Shown in pieces: positions 49,876 to 59,807 of a stretch of DNA of 64,000 nt. Position numbers and translations under genes: made by a program. Position 1 is the first letter of the stretch; each line of letters opens with the position of its first letter. Source of the DNA: Croceibacterium sp. TMG7-5b_MA50 (GTDB lineage: Bacteria; Pseudomonadota; Alphaproteobacteria; Sphingomonadales; Sphingomonadaceae); NCBI RefSeq assembly GCF_039830145.1, contig NZ_CP156082.1:824001-888000 (forward strand), in the 5' to 3' direction. The notes beneath the pieces were generated by a model. It had not been told where the DNA came from. It did not search any database and saw only the letters and a list, made by a program, of their open reading frames with translations.

Positions 49876-50366
49876 GCGGGTGGGTTGCGGCCGGCCAGGG
49901 AGAAGGCCGGCTGGCGGGGATCGCGCGGCACGCGCGGCCCCGCGGCCCGATCGAGCATGGCATCAGCCATGTGCACGTCAGCCGCGCTACCGGCATCGCC
50001 GGTGATTTTCGCGGCGGCCTTGCCGCGCAGAAGAACGTCTTCAAGCGACAGGTCTCCCTGATCGAGGCGGAGAGCTGGGCGGCTGCGCTGCACGATCTGG
50101 GCGACGTGGAGCACCAGTGGTGGCACCGCCGCGCCAATTTGCTGCTAAAGGGTATCCGCCTGCCGCGGCAGGAACGTATCGTGCTGCGCATCGGGGCGAG
50201 CTGTCGCTTGCGCGTCACCATGGAATGCGATCCGTGCAGCCGCATGGAGGAGATCGCCCCCGGCCTGAAGGCTGCGCTGACGCCCGACTGGCGCGGCGGC
50301 TTCCTGGCGGAGGTGCTGGATGATGGCGATATCGCCGTGGGCGACGAAGTGAGGATCGAGGAATGA
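49818..50366 (+). CDS. MOSC domain protein
   Basis: MOSC family (molybdenum-cofactor sulfurase C-terminal domain): [14 protein letters not shown], then [10 protein letters not shown], the [10 protein letters not shown] segment and [15 protein letters not shown] with the conserved cysteine. Likely handles sulfur or a metal cofactor; substrate unknown. The 5' end is unclear: the only in-frame ATG (49818) lies inside gap, 58 bp before its stop, while the family start would be near codon 18; a CTG at 49872 overlaps the gap stop as CTGA and is a possible true start. It overlaps pgk as ATGA. Confidence 0.75.
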   Translation: MGLLQPHDRHRRCDGGPALSGWVAAGQGEGRLAGIARHARPRGPIEHGISHVHVSRATGIAGDFRGGLAAQKNVFKRQVSLIEAESWAAALHDLGDVEHQWWHRRANLLLKGIRLPRQERIVLRIGASCRLRVTMECDPCSRMEEIAPGLKAALTPDWRGGFLAEVLDDGDIAVGDEVRIEE

Positions 50367-51562
50367 GCCAGTTCAAGACCCTGGACGATCTTGGTGACGT
50401 GACGGGCAAGGTCGCTCTCGTCCGCGTCGACCTGAACATGCCGATGGCGGATGGCGTCGTCACCGACCTGACCCGCGCCCGCGCTGTCGCCCCCACCATC
50501 CTGGAACTCGCCGACGCCGGTGCCAAGGTGCTGCTGCTGGCGCATTTCGGCCGGCCGAAGGGCGAACGTAATTCCACCATGTCCACCAGCCTCATCCAGG
50601 GCGCGCTCGCCGACGTTCTGGGGCGCGAGGTCATGTTCGTGCCGGAGGTTGCCGGCCCCGTGGTGCAGCAGACAATCGGCATCTTCCGTCCGGGCGACAT
50701 CGGCCTGCTGGAAAACACCCGGTTCTGGCCGGGCGAGGAGGCGAACGATCCCGAATTCGCCCGCGCCATCGCCGCCAATGGCGACTTCTACGTCAACGAT
50801 GCCTTCTCCGCCGCGCACCGCGCGCATGCCAGCACCGAAGGGCTGGCGCACCTGCTGCCGTCCTTCGCCGGCCGATCGATGCAGGCGGAGCTGGAGGCGC
50901 TGGACAAGGCGCTCGGCTCGCCCGAACAGCCGGTGGCCGCGGTCGTCGGCGGGGCGAAGGTGTCGACCAAGCTCGCCGTGCTGGAACACCTGGTGGGCCG
51001 CGTGCAGCACCTCATCATCGGCGGTGGCATGGCCAACACGTTCCTCGCTGCGCGCGGGGTGGATGTCGGCAAGTCGCTGTGCGAACATGACCTGACCGGC
51101 CAGGCCGACGCGATCATGGACGCCGCCGATCGTTCGGGCTGCACCGTGCATCTGCCGTATGACGTCGTCGTCGCCAAGGAATTCGCCGCCAATCCGCCCA
51201 GCTTGCGCACCTGCAACGTGCACGAGGTCGCCGCCGACGAGATGATCCTGGACGTGGGGCCGCAGGCGACCGATCGCCTGGCGGATGTGCTGAAGACCTG
51301 CCGCACGCTGGTATGGAACGGCCCGATGGGGGCGTTCGAGACCCAGCCGTTCGATGCCGCCACCGTTGCGCTCGCCCGTACCGCTGCCGCGCTCGGCACG
51401 GAAGGTTCGCTTGTGTCGGTGGCGGGCGGCGGCGACACGGTCGCGGCGCTGAACCATGCGGGCGTCGCGGGCGACTTCACCTATGTATCTACCGCCGGCG
51501 GCGCGTTCCTGGAATGGATGGAAGGACGCGAGCTGCCCGGCGTTGCCGCGCTCTCGCGCTGA
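50363..51562 (+). CDS. pgk: Phosphoglycerate kinase
   Basis: 399-residue glycolytic kinase. [15 protein letters not shown] at the N-terminus, [12 protein letters not shown], and C-terminal ATP-binding [12 protein letters not shown] 50363 overlaps the MOSC stop (ATGA). Downstream of gap in the same strand, upstream of fba. Confidence 0.97.
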   Translation: MSQFKTLDDLGDVTGKVALVRVDLNMPMADGVVTDLTRARAVAPTILELADAGAKVLLLAHFGRPKGERNSTMSTSLIQGALADVLGREVMFVPEVAGPVVQQTIGIFRPGDIGLLENTRFWPGEEANDPEFARAIAANGDFYVNDAFSAAHRAHASTEGLAHLLPSFAGRSMQAELEALDKALGSPEQPVAAVVGGAKVSTKLAVLEHLVGRVQHLIIGGGMANTFLAARGVDVGKSLCEHDLTGQADAIMDAADRSGCTVHLPYDVVVAKEFAANPPSLRTCNVHEVAADEMILDVGPQATDRLADVLKTCRTLVWNGPMGAFETQPFDAATVALARTAAALGTEGSLVSVAGGGDTVAALNHAGVAGDFTYVSTAGGAFLEWMEGRELPGVAALSR

Positions 51563-51620
51563 CGCTACAGCATCAACAAGGCCGCACGCGGCACACGGAA
51601 GAACTCAGGGGGCAATGCGC

Positions 51621-52520
51621 ATGACCAAGGATGAAATGACCGCCAAAATCGCCGGCGGGAAGGGCTTCATCGCCGCCCTCGACCAGAGCGGCGGCTCCAC
51701 GCCCAAGGCGCTGCGCGCCTATGGCGTGGAAGACCACGAATATGATGGTGACGAGGCGATGTTCGGCAAGATCCACGAGATGCGCTGCCGCATCATCCAG
51801 GCGCCCAGCTTCAACGGCGACCGCGTGATCGGCGCCATCCTGTTCGAACGCACCATGGATGGCGAGACCAACGGCAAGCCGGTGCCCGCCGCCCTGATCG
51901 GAAAGGGGGTGGTGCCCTTCATCAAGATCGACAAGGGGCTGGAGGACGAGGTCAACGGCGTTCAGTTGATGAAGCCGATGCCGACGCTGGATGCGCTTCT
52001 GACCCGCGCCAGCGGTCTGGGCGTGTTCGGCACGAAGGAGCGGTCGGTGATCAACTCGGCCAATCCGGAAGGCATCGCCGCGGTCGTGGCGCAGCAGTTC
52101 GAGATCGGCGCACAGGTCATCAGCCACGGCATGATGCCGATCCTGGAGCCGGAATATTCGATCAAGGCGACCGACCGGGCCGAGGGCGAGGCGCTGTTGC
52201 GCGACGAGATCCTGAAGCATCTGGACCGGCTGCCCGATGGCCAGCAGGTCATGCTGAAGCTGTCGATCCCCGCAGTGGCCGGCACCTATGATGCGCTGGT
52301 CCGCCATCCCAAGGTGCTGAAGGTCGTCGCCCTGTCCGGCGGCTTCAACCGCACCGATGCCTGCGCCGAACTGGCGAAGAACGAAGGCATGATCGCCAGC
52401 TTCAGCCGCGCTCTGCTGGAAGAGCTGCGCGCCGGCCAGAGCGATGAGGAATTCGACGCCACCCTGGACGAGGCGATCACCGCGATCCACTGCGCCAGCG
52501 TGGAGAAGGTCGCCGCCTAG
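51621..52520 (+). CDS. fba: Fructose-bisphosphate aldolase, class I
   Basis: 299-residue Schiff-base aldolase of the bacterial class I type; the Lys is in VVPFIKIDKGLEDE region and the KLSIPAVAGTYDALV segment is conserved. Start ATG 51621 (MTKDEMTAKIAGGKGF) has GGGGG eight bases upstream; ATG 51615 adds two residues. Last gene of the run; converges on a lipoprotein gene with 4-bp overlap. Confidence 0.93.
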   Translation: MTKDEMTAKIAGGKGFIAALDQSGGSTPKALRAYGVEDHEYDGDEAMFGKIHEMRCRIIQAPSFNGDRVIGAILFERTMDGETNGKPVPAALIGKGVVPFIKIDKGLEDEVNGVQLMKPMPTLDALLTRASGLGVFGTKERSVINSANPEGIAAVVAQQFEIGAQVISHGMMPILEPEYSIKATDRAEGEALLRDEILKHLDRLPDGQQVMLKLSIPAVAGTYDALVRHPKVLKVVALSGGFNRTDACAELAKNEGMIASFSRALLEELRAGQSDEEFDATLDEAITAIHCASVEKVAA

Positions 52521-52894
52521 ATCCCGCCGTCGAAGCGAAAGCTGAACCGGTAAGCGGCGGGGGCGATCGCCTCCGCCGTTTTCGCAGGTGTCACCTGCAC
52601 CAGCTCCAGCGCGCCGTCGGCGACCGGCACGGGTTTCCCTTGCTCCAGTTCGACCATCCGGTCGCCTGCACCCAGATGCACCGCCACACGGATGCGGACG
52701 CGCCCGGCCCACACGCATTGCTCGCCTGCCGGACAGCGGCTGTCCTCCAGCACCTCCAGTGGAGTAAGTTGCGGACCGTCTACTCCGATCCGCTGCCCGA
52801 TTGACGCCACCGGCAGATGCCGCTCGCCCTCCGGCGGCGGCAGGGTGGCAGTACACCCGGCAAGGGTAATCATTGGCAGTGCAATAAGGCGCAT
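52517..52894 (-). CDS. Putative lipoprotein
   Basis: 125 residues with a lipoprotein signal (MRLIALPMITLAGC, Cys14). The mature part has two cysteines (SRCPAGEQCVW) that may form a disulfide. No family recognised. The ATG 52894 opens the signal; a longer frame does not. Confidence 0.75.
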   Translation of the reverse strand: MRLIALPMITLAGCTATLPPPEGERHLPVASIGQRIGVDGPQLTPLEVLEDSRCPAGEQCVWAGRVRIRVAVHLGAGDRMVELEQGKPVPVADGALELVQVTPAKTAEAIAPAAYRFSFRFDGGI

Positions 52895-53067
52895 GGGCGC
52901 TGCCTGCATCGCGCGCGCTTGCGCCGCGCTGAATGGGCGGTGCAGACCCCTCCGCCGCACACCCGCCGGTGCTGTCCTACACAGCGCGCATCTGCCATTG
53001 CGCTCAGGCTGCGTCAGCCGGTGATCGCAGACCTGCTTACCGGGTCGTGGGAGGTGTCAACTTAGTG

Positions 53068-53787
53068 TCAACTTCCGGCGTAAGTGACTCTCCGATCGAC
53101 ATTTTCCGGCGCGGCCACCCACTTCATCACTCCGCCGGCGAATGGGGTCCACCAGCCCGTCCTCACCCCCGCTGCCGCCAGCATGTCGCTGGTCCACTGG
53201 TTGCAGGTGTTGCGCAATGTGTAGTGCCCCGGCGCGTCGTAGAACACGTCCTGCCTGCCGTAGCCCGGATAGTGGCCTGCACCCGCCGCCGGCAGGCTGC
53301 GGCTGATGGCGTGGACCAGGCGGGCATATTCGTCGGGCCGCAGCACGATCTCGCGCAGCCGGGATGAAGGGGTGGGGCGTACATAATGTGCCACATGCAG
53401 CAACCCGTCGCCGCCCAGCCCGACAATCCGCGCCACGGTGCCCGGCCTCAGGTCCCACCAGGTCGGCGTGTTGAGGAACACCTCCCGCTCCCCCCAGCTG
53501 ATCGACAGGTGGGTGTAGGGCAGCCCGGCGGCGGCGACATGCTGCACCGGGAAGACGCGCCGCCAGTCGGCCTGCGGCGTCACCAGCGGCAGCACCAGCG
53601 CCGTGTGGACGCCGTTCGTCTCCACCATGATGGTCACGCCATCCGCCGGCTCCCGCCACTCCGCGTTGCGCGGGATGGAGCTGCCGATGCCACCTGCCAG
53701 CGCGAACAGCAGCACGAGGGCTGCCAGCGCCAGCGCGGCCAGCCGTGCGCCGCGGATCAGGCGGGTTGCCACCGGCGCCTGAGCCAC
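53068..53787 (-). CDS. DUF2459 (TIGR02117-type) membrane-associated protein
   Basis: 239 residues, one N-terminal transmembrane segment (about 16-33) and a soluble domain with conserved HxA...ETNGVHTALVLPL, EVFLNTPTWWDL and CNQWTSDMLAAAG, the pattern of DUF2459 proteins of unknown function. Start is GTG 53787, overlapping prmA by 31 bp; GTG 53772 is an alternative. Last gene of a coupled prmA-DUF2459 pair. Confidence 0.88.
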   Translation of the reverse strand: MAQAPVATRLIRGARLAALALAALVLLFALAGGIGSSIPRNAEWREPADGVTIMVETNGVHTALVLPLVTPQADWRRVFPVQHVAAAGLPYTHLSISWGEREVFLNTPTWWDLRPGTVARIVGLGGDGLLHVAHYVRPTPSSRLREIVLRPDEYARLVHAISRSLPAAGAGHYPGYGRQDVFYDAPGHYTLRNTCNQWTSDMLAAAGVRTGWWTPFAGGVMKWVAAPENVDRRVTYAGS

Positions 53788-54674
53788 AGGATCGACCAGT
53801 CGCTATTCACCAGCCGCCCCGCCAGCCGGAACCCGGCGATGCGATAGGCGGCGCGCACCGCCGGCTCCTGCGTCGTCAGCAGGCCCGCCAGCAGCAGATG
53901 CCCCCGAGGTGCGACCAGCGCGGCGAAGTCGCCGGCCAGTTCCATTAGCGGACCGGCCAGGATGTTCGCCATCAGGAGGTCGTAAGGGGCGCGGGCATGG
54001 ATCAGCGGATGATCGGTGCCGGGCGCCGTAATCATCGCCAATGCGCCGCGCCCCGTCCCTTCCGCCACGCCGTTCAGCCGGCAATTCTCCGTCACCACGC
54101 TCTCGCACACGGCATCGATGTCGCTGGCGGTGGCGTAGGCGCGGGGCCACAGCGCCAGTGCGGCGAAGGCCAGCAGGCCGGTGCCCGTACCGATGTCGGC
54201 GCAGTCCCGCACCCGCACACCGCGCCGCCGCATCGTGTCCAGCATGGCGAGGCAGCCGGCGGTCGTGGCATGCTGGCCGGTGCCGAAGGCCTGCGATGCG
54301 GGGATGATGAAGTCGACTATGCCGGGCGTATCATCCACCGGGTAGTCGGGTGTATGGACGTGGAAGCGCCCGGCGCGGATCGGCGTCACGCTCTTCTGCG
54401 TTTCGCTGACCCAGTCGGTTTCAGGCAGTTCCTCCGCCACGATCCGCGGCGCGTCCGCCCCGAACAGGGTGGCCAGCAGCTTGCGATCGGCGGCGCGCGG
54501 CTTGCGCGGCAGATAGGCGTCGAGCTGCCAGTCGTCCGGCCGGTCTTCCGCCACCTCGCTGCCGGTCAGCACCATGTCGCTGTCCCAGTCGCCGGTCTCC
54601 TCCAGCCTCTCATGCGCCAACAGGGCCTGCCGCACGCGATGACGGGGGGCATGGGCCAGCAGTTTCCAGCTCAT
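53757..54674 (-). CDS. prmA: Ribosomal protein L11 methyltransferase
   Basis: 305 residues. SAM motif GIVDFIIPASQAFGTGQHATT precedes DIGTGTGLLAFAAL, and the post-motif MANILAGPLMELA is present. Methylates L11 lysines. Coupled by ATGA to the upstream metallo-beta-lactamase gene and overlapping DUF2459 downstream. Confidence 0.93.
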   Translation of the reverse strand: MSWKLLAHAPRHRVRQALLAHERLEETGDWDSDMVLTGSEVAEDRPDDWQLDAYLPRKPRAADRKLLATLFGADAPRIVAEELPETDWVSETQKSVTPIRAGRFHVHTPDYPVDDTPGIVDFIIPASQAFGTGQHATTAGCLAMLDTMRRRGVRVRDCADIGTGTGLLAFAALALWPRAYATASDIDAVCESVVTENCRLNGVAEGTGRGALAMITAPGTDHPLIHARAPYDLLMANILAGPLMELAGDFAALVAPRGHLLLAGLLTTQEPAVRAAYRIAGFRLAGRLVNSDWSILWLRRRWQPA

Positions 54675-55573
54675 GGTTCAGTCCCGGCGGCCTCACGCGC
54701 CAGCCGTTCGTCAAGCTGGCGGCGCTTCAGCGCGGCATATGCGCGGCACTGCCCTTCGCCGGCGAGATCACCCGCCGTCAGGCGGGTGTCCATGCTGCTG
54801 GCGACGGGGTGCGGCGTCAGCAGGATATCGCAGGGCAGGGCGGCAAGCTCGTCCAGCCCGCGCCGCATGGCGGCGACCAGATCGGGCGCGGCGGTGAAGC
54901 GGTAGCCATCGGCGCTGATCGGGGTCAGGCTGTCGGCATAGACGATGGTCCGGCAGGTCTCCCCTTCGCATGACTGCCAACGCCAGGTCAGCGCGCCGAG
55001 CGTGTGGCCAGGTGTCGCGACCGGGGTCAGCGCGAGTGCGCCCAGGCGCACCGGCTGTCCGGGCGTGACCGTCCCATCCACCCGGATCGCCGGGAAGTTG
55101 TCCGCGATGGCATATTGCGGGTCGGCCGGGTCAGCCGTGCCGCTCGCCATCACCGGCGCGGCCTCTGCACTCGACAGCAGGCGCGCACCTGTCAGCCGCT
55201 GCAATTCCGCAGTGCCGCCGACATGGTCGTGATGTTCGTGGCTGGCGAGCAGCAGCTTCACGTCGGACAGCTTGAAGCCCAGCGCATCCACGTTCGCAGC
55301 GATCAGCGCGGCGCTGGTCTGCGTGCCCCCGTCGATCAGCACATGCCCGTCCTCGCCGGTGACGAGCAGGGCGGTGATGCCGCAGGTCCCGACGAACCAG
55401 GTATTGCCGAATACCTGGAACGGTGGGCCGGGACGATCCCATTCGTCCTCGTCCGTGCAACGCGCAGCCCACGCTTCGCCCCGATCGTGTTCTGCCGCCT
55501 CCTGCGCGTTCCCGGTGCTGGCACAGCCCGCCAGCAGGATGGGGGCGAGCAGGAAGGCGAACCTAGCGGACAT
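54671..55573 (-). CDS. Subclass B3 metallo-beta-lactamase
   Basis: 300 residues. Lipoprotein-type signal (LLAPILLAGC, Cys17). The zinc ligands of the B3 set are all there: HEHHDH, the His of TPGHTLGALT, and the His of LLTPHPVASS. The domain length and VDALGFKLSDVKLLLASHEHHDHVGG fit B3 rather than glyoxalase II. Beta-lactam hydrolysis is expected but not proven. ATG 55573 is used; its 5' end overlaps the SDR gene's 3' end by 11 bp. Coupled to prmA. Confidence 0.88.
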   Translation of the reverse strand: MSARFAFLLAPILLAGCASTGNAQEAAEHDRGEAWAARCTDEDEWDRPGPPFQVFGNTWFVGTCGITALLVTGEDGHVLIDGGTQTSAALIAANVDALGFKLSDVKLLLASHEHHDHVGGTAELQRLTGARLLSSAEAAPVMASGTADPADPQYAIADNFPAIRVDGTVTPGQPVRLGALALTPVATPGHTLGALTWRWQSCEGETCRTIVYADSLTPISADGYRFTAAPDLVAAMRRGLDELAALPCDILLTPHPVASSMDTRLTAGDLAGEGQCRAYAALKRRQLDERLAREAAGTEP

Positions 55574-56291
55574 AGCTTGCTCCATTGGCGTCGATGGTGG
55601 TGCCGGTCATGCTGGCGGGTGCGTCCAGCGCGCAGAAGGTGGCAATGGTGGCGATCTCCTCCGGCAGAGCCACACGGCCCAGCGGGATATCGGCCAGCAG
55701 CCCGGGTCCGCCTCGGCTGGCGAGGTAGTCGCCCGCCATCGCGGTATCGGTGAAGCCGGGGGCGATGGCGAAGGACAGAATGCCCTGCGCGGCATAGGCG
55801 CGCGCAATCGTCTTGTGCAGCGCCAGCATGCCGCCCTTCGCCGCCGCATAGTGCCAGTGCGCGGGGCTGTCCCCGCGATGGCCCGCGCGGCTGGCGACAT
55901 GGACGATGCGCCCGGCAACGGCGCCCTCTAGGGCCGGCCGGTCCTGCCAATGCCGCACGGCGAACCGGCTGAGCTGGGCCGCGGCGGTGAGGTTGATCCG
56001 CAGCGTATCCTCCCACCCGTCCAGCCAGGCGATGTCGCTGCCGTCCAGCGGATTGGCGGCGAACAGGCCGGCATTGTTGATCAGCGCGTCGATCCGGCCG
56101 CCGGCGCGGTCCATCGCCTCCTGCCACAGCAAGGTGGGGGCGCCGGGTTCGCAGAAATCGGCGGCGATCACGTCCTCGCCCGCCGTCGTCGCCTGGCCGA
56201 TGACGAAGGCGCCACGGGTGCGCAATTGGGCCACGATCCGGGCGCCGATGCCCCGGCTGGCCCCGGTGACGAGGATGACTGGCTGGTCCAT
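55563..56291 (-). CDS. Short-chain dehydrogenase/reductase
   Basis: 242 residues. NAD(P)-binding TGASRGIG, NNAGLF, catalytic Ser and YxxxK as HYAAAKGG, and FTDTAMAG near the C-terminus. The substrate is not evident. Start ATG 56291 (MDQPVILVTGAS) over a longer frame. Divergent from sdhC by about 107 bp. Confidence 0.9.
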   Translation of the reverse strand: MDQPVILVTGASRGIGARIVAQLRTRGAFVIGQATTAGEDVIAADFCEPGAPTLLWQEAMDRAGGRIDALINNAGLFAANPLDGSDIAWLDGWEDTLRINLTAAAQLSRFAVRHWQDRPALEGAVAGRIVHVASRAGHRGDSPAHWHYAAAKGGMLALHKTIARAYAAQGILSFAIAPGFTDTAMAGDYLASRGGPGLLADIPLGRVALPEEIATIATFCALDAPASMTGTTIDANGASYVR

Positions 56292-56398
56292 GGCCGGCGC
56301 CTTACGCGATCGGCCCGTCGTGGCCAAGCGACGCCTTGCCCTGCCGGGCCGATCCGCTAAGGGGGTTCGCAACTGCACACTCAAACGGTATAGTTCAC

Positions 56399-56779
56399 AT
56401 GGCAAACCGTCCGCTTTCGCCCCATCTGCAGATCTGGAAATGGGGGCCGCACATGCTGACCTCCATCCTGCATCGCGTGTCGGGCAGCGGTCTGGCGTTC
56501 GTCGGCCTGCCCGTGCTGCTGTTGTGGCTGGGTTCGCTCGCCAGCGGACCGGAAGCGTATGCCACGTTCCAGACCGTGGCCGGCTCCATCCCCGGCATGG
56601 TCGTGCTGGTGGGCCTCAGCTGGGCGTTCTTTAACCACATGAGCAGCGGCCTGCGGCACTTCGTTCTGGACGTTGGCGCGGGTTACGAACTCACCACGAA
56701 CAAGCGCTTCGCGCTGGCAACGGTCGCCAGTGGTATCATCCTGACGGTGGTCTTCTGGGCCGCCATCGTCCTGCTCTAG
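56399..56779 (+). CDS. sdhC: Succinate dehydrogenase cytochrome b556 subunit
   Basis: 126 residues, three transmembrane helices, with [18 protein letters not shown] (heme/quinone region) and [12 protein letters not shown] (heme histidine). Start ATG 56399. Confidence 0.95.
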   Translation: MANRPLSPHLQIWKWGPHMLTSILHRVSGSGLAFVGLPVLLLWLGSLASGPEAYATFQTVAGSIPGMVVLVGLSWAFFNHMSSGLRHFVLDVGAGYELTTNKRFALATVASGIILTVVFWAAIVLL

Positions 56780-56793
56780 ATTTCGGGGACATA

Positions 56794-57177
56794 ATGGCAA
56801 AGGGAACCTCCCTGGGACGCGTGCGGGGCCTCGGCTCCGCGCATCATGGCGTCCACCACTGGCTGCTGCAGCGCTTCACGGCGGTCGGCAACCTGCTGCT
56901 GATCGGCTTCCTGGTGATCTCCTTCGTGCTGTTGCCGAACTTCGGCTACCAGACGCTGACCGGATGGATCGGCAACCCGGTGGTCGCCACCGCGCTGAGC
57001 CTCATCATGGTCAACACCTTCTGGCACGCGCGGCTGGGGCTGCAGGTCGTGGCGGAGGATTACTTCCACACCGCCGGCAACAAGTTCGCCGCGTTGATGC
57101 TGATGAACCTGGCCGTGTTCGGCGGCGCCGCCTTCGGCCTCGTCTCCGTGGCCCGTATCGCATTCGGAGTGGCATGA
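56794..57177 (+). CDS. sdhD: Succinate dehydrogenase membrane anchor subunit
   Basis: 127 residues, three transmembrane helices, with [15 protein letters not shown] and [13 protein letters not shown] (heme His). Coupled to sdhA. Confidence 0.93.
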   Translation: MAKGTSLGRVRGLGSAHHGVHHWLLQRFTAVGNLLLIGFLVISFVLLPNFGYQTLTGWIGNPVVATALSLIMVNTFWHARLGLQVVAEDYFHTAGNKFAALMLMNLAVFGGAAFGLVSVARIAFGVA

Positions 57178-59051
57178 TGGCCGAGAACGTAGCACCCAAT
57201 ACCGGCGACGTGCCGACCGGCGGACAGCAGGGGCAGAAGAGCAACCTGGCAAGCGCCTATAACATCGTCGATCATGTCTATGACGTGGTGGTCGTCGGCG
57301 CCGGCGGGTCGGGCCTGCGTGCCACCATGGGCAGCGCGGAAGCCGGCCTGAAGACCGCCTGCATCACCAAGGTATTCCCGACGCGCAGCCATACCGTGGC
57401 CGCGCAGGGCGGCATCGCCGCATCGCTGGGCAACAATTCGCCCGACCACTGGACCTGGCACATGTACGACACCGTGAAGGGGTCGGATTGGCTGGGCGAC
57501 CAGGACGCGATCGAATACATGGTGCGCGAGGCGCCGCACGCCGTGTACGAGCTGGAGCACGCTGGTGTACCGTTCAGCCGCAACAAGGATGGTACGATCT
57601 ATCAGCGGCCGTTCGGCGGACACATGCAGAACATGGGCGAAGGCCCGCCGGTGCAGCGCACCTGCGCCGCGGCGGACCGTACCGGCCACGCCATGCTGCA
57701 CGCGCTCTACCAGCAAAGCCTGAAGTACGACGCCGACTTCTTCATCGAATATTTCGCCATCGATCTCATCATGCAGGGCGGCAAGTGCGTCGGCGTGATC
57801 GCGATGTGCCTGGATGACGGCACGATCCACCGCTTCCGCGCGCAGGCCGTGGTGCTGGCTACGGGTGGTTACGGCCGGTGCTACTACACCGCCACCAGCG
57901 CCCACACCTGCACCGGCGATGGCGGCGGCATGGTGCTGCGCGCCGGGCTGCCGTTGCAGGACATGGAATTCGTGCAGTTCCACCCGACCGGCATCTACGG
58001 CGCGGGCGTGCTCATCACCGAAGGTGCGCGGGGCGAGGGCGGGTACCTCACCAACAGCGAAGGCGAGCGGTTCATGGAACGCTACGCCCCCAGTGCGAAG
58101 GACCTGGCGAGCCGCGACGTCGTCTCCCGCTCCATGGCGTTGGAGATCCGCGAGGGGCGTGGTGTCGGGCCGAACAACGACCACATCTTCCTGCATCTCG
58201 ACCACATCGACCCCGCGGTGCTGGCGGAACGGCTGCCAGGCATCACGGAAAGCGGCAAGATCTTCGCGGGCGTGGACCTGACGCGGCAGCCGCTGCCGGT
58301 GGTGCCGACCGTCCACTACAATATGGGCGGCATCCCCACGAACTATCATGGCGAAGTCGTGACCCGCGGGGCCGACGGCAACCCGGATACGGTCGTCCCC
58401 GGCCTGTTTGCGGTGGGTGAGGCGGCGTGCGTCTCCGTCCACGGCGCCAATCGCCTCGGCTCCAACTCGCTGATCGACCTGGTCGTGTTCGGTCGGGCCA
58501 CCGGCCACCGGCTGAAGGAGATCGTCAAGCCGGGTGCGGCGCAGGACGAGTTGGCGAAGGACAGCGCGGACATGGCGCTGACCCGCCTCGACCATTTCCG
58601 CCATGCCAGCGGCGGCAGCCCGACGGCGGCGATCCGCACCGACATGCAGCGGGCGATGTCTGCCCATGCCGCCGTGTTCCGCACGGACGAGCTGATGCAG
58701 GAAGGCAAGGTCAAGCTGACCGAGATCTATGGCCGGATGAACGACGTGTCGGTGACCGACCGCTCGCTGATCTGGAACAGCGACCTGATCGAGACGCTGG
58801 AACTGGACAACTTGATCTCGCAGGCGGCGGTGACGATGCATTCGGCGGCCAACCGCAAGGAAAGCCGCGGCGCGCATGCGCACGAGGACTTCCCGGATCG
58901 CAACGACGGCGAATGGATGAAGCACACCATCGCCTGGTTCGATGGCTGGGGCGGCAAGGGCGGCGATGTGCGCATCGATTACCGCCCGGTGCACGAATAC
59001 ACGCTGACCGACGATGTCAGCTACATCAAGCCGAAGAAGCGGGTCTACTGA
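57174..59051 (+). CDS. sdhA: Succinate dehydrogenase flavoprotein subunit
   Basis: 625 residues; FAD covalently attached at H73 ([14 protein letters not shown]), [16 protein letters not shown] dinucleotide fold, HRLKEIVK and the active-site [20 protein letters not shown] 57174 overlaps the sdhD stop; ATG 57177 is equally possible. sdhB does not follow. Confidence 0.97.
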   Translation: MMAENVAPNTGDVPTGGQQGQKSNLASAYNIVDHVYDVVVVGAGGSGLRATMGSAEAGLKTACITKVFPTRSHTVAAQGGIAASLGNNSPDHWTWHMYDTVKGSDWLGDQDAIEYMVREAPHAVYELEHAGVPFSRNKDGTIYQRPFGGHMQNMGEGPPVQRTCAAADRTGHAMLHALYQQSLKYDADFFIEYFAIDLIMQGGKCVGVIAMCLDDGTIHRFRAQAVVLATGGYGRCYYTATSAHTCTGDGGGMVLRAGLPLQDMEFVQFHPTGIYGAGVLITEGARGEGGYLTNSEGERFMERYAPSAKDLASRDVVSRSMALEIREGRGVGPNNDHIFLHLDHIDPAVLAERLPGITESGKIFAGVDLTRQPLPVVPTVHYNMGGIPTNYHGEVVTRGADGNPDTVVPGLFAVGEAACVSVHGANRLGSNSLIDLVVFGRATGHRLKEIVKPGAAQDELAKDSADMALTRLDHFRHASGGSPTAAIRTDMQRAMSAHAAVFRTDELMQEGKVKLTEIYGRMNDVSVTDRSLIWNSDLIETLELDNLISQAAVTMHSAANRKESRGAHAHEDFPDRNDGEWMKHTIAWFDGWGGKGGDVRIDYRPVHEYTLTDDVSYIKPKKRVY

Positions 59052-59074
59052 TCCGCCGCGATCACTGACGCTAC

Positions 59075-59112
59075 AGAAGGGGCGGCCCGGCTTCCGCAGG
59101 GCCACCCTTTCT
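59075..59112. terminator. Terminator between sdhA and the cyclophilin gene
   Basis: Imperfect 14-bp stem (59075-59088 and 59099-59112) with one C-A mismatch and one G-U, loop about 10 nt, T-rich on the plus strand after it. Confidence 0.7.
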
Positions 59113-59114
59113 TG

Positions 59115-59756
59115 TTACGGGGTTGCCGGCTCCACCCGCCGCGCGGTGACGATCCGCACCGGCTCCGCCAGCATTTGCCCCTTCATCCAGCCTTCGCCCT
59201 TGTCCGGATCGACCGGCGCATGGAAGATCGCGCGCACCACGTCCATTCCGGCGGTGACGTGGCCGAAGGCGGCGTATCCTTCGCGCAGGTCCGCGTCGGT
59301 GCTGGCTGGATCGGCGTCCAAGCCTGGCTGCGGGCTGACGGTGATGGAGAAGTCGCCGGTCGCGCTGCCCGGCTCCATCCGCGCCATGCTGATCGCGCCT
59401 TCGGTGTGCAGTACGCCGGTGTCGCTGGTCCGTTCATGCGCAATCGGCGGCAGGATGCGCTTGGGATCGTTCTGGGTCCCGCCCTGGATCAGCCCGCTGG
59501 GCTGATCGCCCCAGTCCAGCCGCATGGCGCGGTAGAACACGGTACCGTCCAGCTTCTTGCCATCGACATAGGCCAAGAAATTATTGGCGGTGACGGGCGC
59601 ACGCTCCGTCTCCAGCGCCACGGTGATCGGGCCCATGGTGGTCTGCAGCACCACCTCCGTCAGTTCAGGCACGGTCGCTGGCGCAGAAGCGGGCAGGTCC
59701 TGCGCCGCGATCGGGTTGGCAAGGAGGGCGAGGGGAATGGCGAATCGCTTCAGCAT
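59115..59756 (-). CDS. Exported cyclophilin-type peptidyl-prolyl isomerase
   Basis: 213 residues. Signal peptide (MLKRFAIPLALLANPIAA), then the cyclophilin barrel: VTANNFLAYVDGKKLDGTVFYR, GLIQGG, ISMARMEPGSATGDFSI. Periplasmic protein folding. Preceded by a 51-bp gap from the exported hypothetical on the same strand. Confidence 0.92.
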   Translation of the reverse strand: MLKRFAIPLALLANPIAAQDLPASAPATVPELTEVVLQTTMGPITVALETERAPVTANNFLAYVDGKKLDGTVFYRAMRLDWGDQPSGLIQGGTQNDPKRILPPIAHERTSDTGVLHTEGAISMARMEPGSATGDFSITVSPQPGLDADPASTDADLREGYAAFGHVTAGMDVVRAIFHAPVDPDKGEGWMKGQMLAEPVRIVTARRVEPATP

Positions 59757-59807
59757 GGTTGCACTCTGCCCCGACGACGCGCCCTCTTGCCAGCCCTCGG
59801 CTGCATG

